Assembly (NCBI GenBank): GCA_032622095.1
Contig: CP136067.1
Coordinates: 132,249,990-132,313,989 of the forward strand
Direction of reading: 5' to 3'
Origin: Siphonodentalium dalli
Lineage: Eukaryota > Mollusca > Scaphopoda > Gadilida > Siphonodentaliidae
DNA: 64,000 bases
Below the pieces are notes generated by a model, which worked only from the letters and a program-made list of their open reading frames with translations, was not told where the DNA came from and searched no databases. Shown piece after piece: positions 60,818 to 64,000 of the stretch (position 1 is its first letter; each line of letters begins with the position of its first letter). Position numbers and translations under genes: made by a program.

Positions 60818-61304
60818 AATGGTACTAACATACTAAATTAAATAAATTTGTTTACCAACATAGTTGTCTGAAATAAAAAATGAATCGTGTGGCTTATTCC
60901 AAGAATAATGACTCAGCATAAATTTAAAGAACAAAGCGGGGAATGTATTTCTTTGTCCAAATTCTAAGTTGGCTAAAAATGCTGGAAATTGTGTATTGCT
61001 ACATAACGCTTTTGTCAACGCCATATGCTCAGTCGTGGTCAGTATAGATATTCAATTCAATTACACGCTGAGCTGTGGTTTATCGAAAACAAATATCAAA
61101 TAAACATGGCTCATTTGAACCTAAAACTTAATTTGGTAGTATATCGGACAATATATACGCAGTAGTTGAATTCAGGATGTGAACAGGCGTGCCTCGGTCG
61201 ATAGCAGTACGTGGTTTATCAACAACCAAACCCCCCAGCGTTGCAGCCCAGTATTATTTTATTTCGCCATAGATTGATACAGCATTGTGAATACTTGGAG
61301 ACAG

Positions 61305-61494
61305 ATGGCGTTTGCTCCAGATACCGGATGGGCTTGGGTCGTAGCGGCATCGGGATTCTTTATATTTATGCTGTTGGGGTTCCACATCTATGCTGTTGGA
61401 ATCCTGCAGATGGCGTTGCTTGACACATTCCACGGGAGCGTTGCTGAAACATCCACCGTTGTTGCCGTCAGTTCGAGCTTAGTATTCCTAGCAG
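61305..61494 (+). CDS. Monocarboxylate-transporter-like (SLC16) first coding exon
   Basis: The exon encodes 63 residues starting MAFAPDTGWAWVVAASGFFI. Residues 6-13 (PDTGWAWVV) match the SLC16 signature PDGGWGWVV at the start of the first membrane helix. A hydrophobic helix follows, then LLDTFHGSVAETSTVVAVSS, matching the loop and second-helix start where other members read about E-F-x(n)-TSW. A GT donor (GCAG/GTATAT) ends the exon at 61494 in phase 1. SLC16 proteins are 12-helix plasma-membrane transporters for lactate, pyruvate or related solutes; the substrate cannot be told here. Two signature glycines are replaced (T and A). No second exon was found before the window end. Confidence 0.75.
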
Positions 61495-61502
61495 GTATAT
61501 AA

Positions 61503-62853
61503 GTAGATCAGGCCATGAATCTCTATTCCAGCTGACGCCCGTATAGATCATATTCCACCAGTACAAAACCCGGATTTAAAAAAAAAAATTTGACAGGGAA
61601 CCGTATAAAGTCGAAAAAATAACGCGGGGAATGTATTTCTTTGTTCATATATACCAGTTGCTTAATAATTTATTCATCGGTACGTGAAGTTCCCAGCTCG
61701 AGATTACATTGTTTACGTGACTTTTGAGACCCGATTCCGCGATCATTATTTATTTTATTCCCTGTCACGAAATTCATTGTCGTAAGCGACCAAACGCGAA
61801 AGCAATTCTGGGTCAAGCTCCCCCTGCGTAACATTCGCGCTGGAGTAATACACAATCCAATGCGACGGTTGTCTCTGTTATCGGGGGTCGTAGAGTACAA
61901 GTTTCTTCACAAAGGAGACAGATAAAAACGAATCATGCACGAAACAATGTTTTTTATTCCAAATCAATTGCAATATACAGTAGATATAATATATTGTGTA
62001 TTAATCCAGCGTGAGTGTTACGCAGGGGGAGCTTGACCAGTTTTACGAAACCGGTTGCGGGAAGTTATGCTTTTGGCCATCGACCAATCAGAATTGCTTC
62101 CGCGTTTGGTCGCTTAAGACAATGGGAATCACGGAACTAAATGGATTCCCATAGGCGACAGTGTTAACGTTTCGGCCAAATTCACTGAATTTAAGCCTGC
62201 AGGCCATATACGTGATGTTTACCCGGCTAGATTGACACCAGTTGATCACGAAAATGGTAGAAAAATCATAGGTCATGTGTTTACTTTTTAAAATAAATCC
62301 CCAAGTGTACGACAGGGCTATCCCACAGCCAAATTTGATCTGGATAAATCCAGAACTACAGCAGCTAGTTAAATAAATTTCCCGCTCATAAAAATCCATT
62401 CCCCCATTCATTCACCAGTTTAAATTATTTAGATATGATGTACAAATCAAATAAACGCGATGTCATCCTTTAATAACGTGTCGCATGTATCAGGTGAATG
62501 TCGTTCTTCTGTTACCTTCACCTTTAGCTTTCCACGGTGTACTCGCTCCCCGAATCTAGAACACATTTAGCTCCCTGATTCCAATGAATTTCGTGACAGG
62601 GAATAAACTAAATAGTTATCGCGGAATCGGGTCTCAAAAGTCACGTAAACAATGTAATCTCGAGCTGGGAACTTCACGTACCGATGAATAAATCATTAAG
62701 CAACAGGTATGAACAAAGAAATACATTCCCCGCGTTATTTTTTCGACTTTATACGGTTCCCTGTCAAAACTTAAAACAAGTTCCCGGGTTTTGTACTGGT
62801 GGAATATGATCTCTACGGGCGTCAGCTGGAGTAGAGATTCATGGCATGATCTA
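61503..62853. mobile_element. 1.35-kb inverted-repeat element in the transporter intron
   Basis: A left arm of about 280 bp (61503-61785) reads GATCAGGCCATGAATCTCTA, then GCTGACGCCCGTA, and later GGGGAATGTATTTCTTTGTT. It is mirrored with about 90% identity at 62588-62853. A second, inner inverted pair lies at 61783-61860 and 61997-62123 (AAGCGACCAAACGCG, CAAGCTCCCCCTGCGTAAC). No transposase was found. The superfamily and target duplication were not determined. Confidence 0.8.
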
Positions 62854-63058
62854 GTATATAAGCACCGGCTCGAGTACGACTCTTGACAGTGTTTATTTAA
62901 AAATATTATAACCCTTTCTATACTATAAATGGATTCTCCCACTCAGTTATAACAGTATACATTGAAATAGTCTAGTATTAATTTTGGATGGGTGTCAAGA
63001 ATGTATGAGCAGACGACAGCCAGACGGAATGATAATATATGTACAAGTGAAGAAATAG

Positions 63059-63216
63059 AGGATAGCCACACCTTTTCAGTGGATATGGGTTATATCTCAT
63101 GAGTGATGACAAAACATTGAATTTCCACGAGTGGCTTTAGCCACGAGTGGAAATTCAAATGTTTTGTCATCACGAATGAGATTTAACCCATATCCACTGA
63201 AAAAGTGTGGATATTC
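63059..63216. mobile_element. Hairpin MITE, 158 bp
   Basis: A near-perfect stem runs GATAGCCACACCTTTTCAGT, GGATATGGGTTA, AAATTCC and ACGAGTGGC, then the loop TTTA, then the complement to GTGTGGATATTC. There is no coding capacity. Confidence 0.8.
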
Positions 63217-63909
63217 TGTTTGTTATATACTTTAGTTACTTACCTATGGCCCCCAATGAATGTCAATACATCAGAAATTTCAAGCTGATATCACTCATAT
63301 GTCACTGCTAAAACCTTATAATTCATGGGCAAGTATATAATAAGATGTCATATTCATTGGTGGAAAAGGTTTAGCTAATAAGTTCAACAAACGACCTATG
63401 TTGAACTTATTATCTAAACATTTCCTAAGGGAACTACTCGTCACTTACTATTTAGTATAGAAAGGGTTTATTTACATGATCAATGAATTAATATATTTAT
63501 TATAGTGACATTATGTATGATCAACATCCGCCCCATACAAGTAAATTACATTATACTCATTTTAAGTTAATGTACATTTGCGGTTTTGGAAAGATTCTAT
63601 TGTCTTAATGAATGAAATTTTTAAATATAACGGACAGATTGTAAGTGAAATTGAGCTATAAAACAGACATGTAGAATATGGCGTGTAGAATATAGCATAT
63701 ACAATCGTAATAAATTTTGTTTCACACAAAATTATCTACAGTGTAGTGAAATGTTGCTGTTAGCGTGCCAGCCAACACTGTTAGATAAATGCCCGTCGCG
63801 TTATCGGTGTCATATCGCGCAACATCGCTGCCAACCTTGGACCGTTGAATACACGGTCAGACTGCAGCATGTCCCACGGTACAAAACCGATTAAGTTACT
63901 GGCAGACTG
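63217..63909. other. No recognisable feature
   Basis: AT-rich spacer; expected to be intron of the upstream transporter gene if that gene continues. Confidence 0.35.
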
Positions 63910-63912
63910 TAA

Positions 63913-64000
63913 GGGTGGATACACACATGCATGTAATCTCTGTAATTATCGTGTATTTGGCGTTTTACATGGTTCATACAGACCATGTGATATGTGTCCG
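63913..64000. mobile_element. PIF/Harbinger-type element, copy 4 (cut by window end)
   Basis: TAA at 63910-63912 is followed by GGGTGGATACACACATGCAT and CTCTGTAATTATCGTG, matching copy 1 (49834) better than copies 2 and 3. Only the first 88 bp are visible. Confidence 0.8.

Noticed and set aside
62088-62411. 107-residue reverse frame in the intron element
   Set aside because: It lies inside the inverted-repeat element, has no family motif, and no relative was seen in the window.

Overview
The window reads as gene-poor, repeat-packed nuclear DNA of an invertebrate animal. It is AT-rich and has a spliced exon of an SLC16-type transporter, GIY-YIG Penelope elements, Tx1-like and CR1/Jockey-like LINEs, tRNA-derived SINEs, Helitrons with a satellite core, and many short TIR elements. 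This mixture fits a lophotrochozoan such as a mollusc or brachiopod, but the sequence does not prove a species. Only one convincing host exon is visible, at 61305-61494.

Layout. 1-7 kb: decayed LINE 3' ends, a 44-bp minisatellite, degenerate tandem repeats and a 175-bp satellite. 7.6-12.6 kb: a long, broken LINE that landed inside a minisatellite and was itself hit by two other LINE tails. 16.3-23.8 kb: a Tx1-like LINE split by a 949-bp non-autonomous hAT element; a 2.96-kb piece of this composite is tandemly duplicated. 24.3-25.9 kb: a 1.6-kb TIR element with 6-bp target duplications, carrying a second 388-bp element of similar termini. 26.9-37.7 kb: piggyBac-like TTAA MITEs, hairpin MITEs, a Harbinger-like element filled with an 11-bp-spaced motif, and two SINEs. 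37.9-40.2 kb: a head-to-tail array of four Helitrons. 40.2-44.9 kb: LINE scrap, a Penelope-like element and duplicated scraps of an unknown coding sequence. 47.8-58.6 kb: another Helitron, three PIF/Harbinger-type elements (two sharing one target-site copy), a Harbinger remnant that keeps part of its MADF gene, and more TTAA MITEs. 59.6-64 kb: MITEs, the transporter exon, a 1.35-kb inverted-repeat element starting just inside its first intron, a hairpin MITE, and a fourth Harbinger-type element cut by the window end.

The most unusual theme is a near-perfect 67-bp palindrome holding CCAAT and TATATA motifs. It occurs in seven TTAA-flanked elements belonging to three families with different terminal repeats, usually as two inverted copies per element. 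No operon-like or pathway-level cooperation is visible; relations between features are mainly insertion, nesting and duplication of mobile DNA. All family calls come from reading motifs, termini and target duplications by eye; no database was searched.
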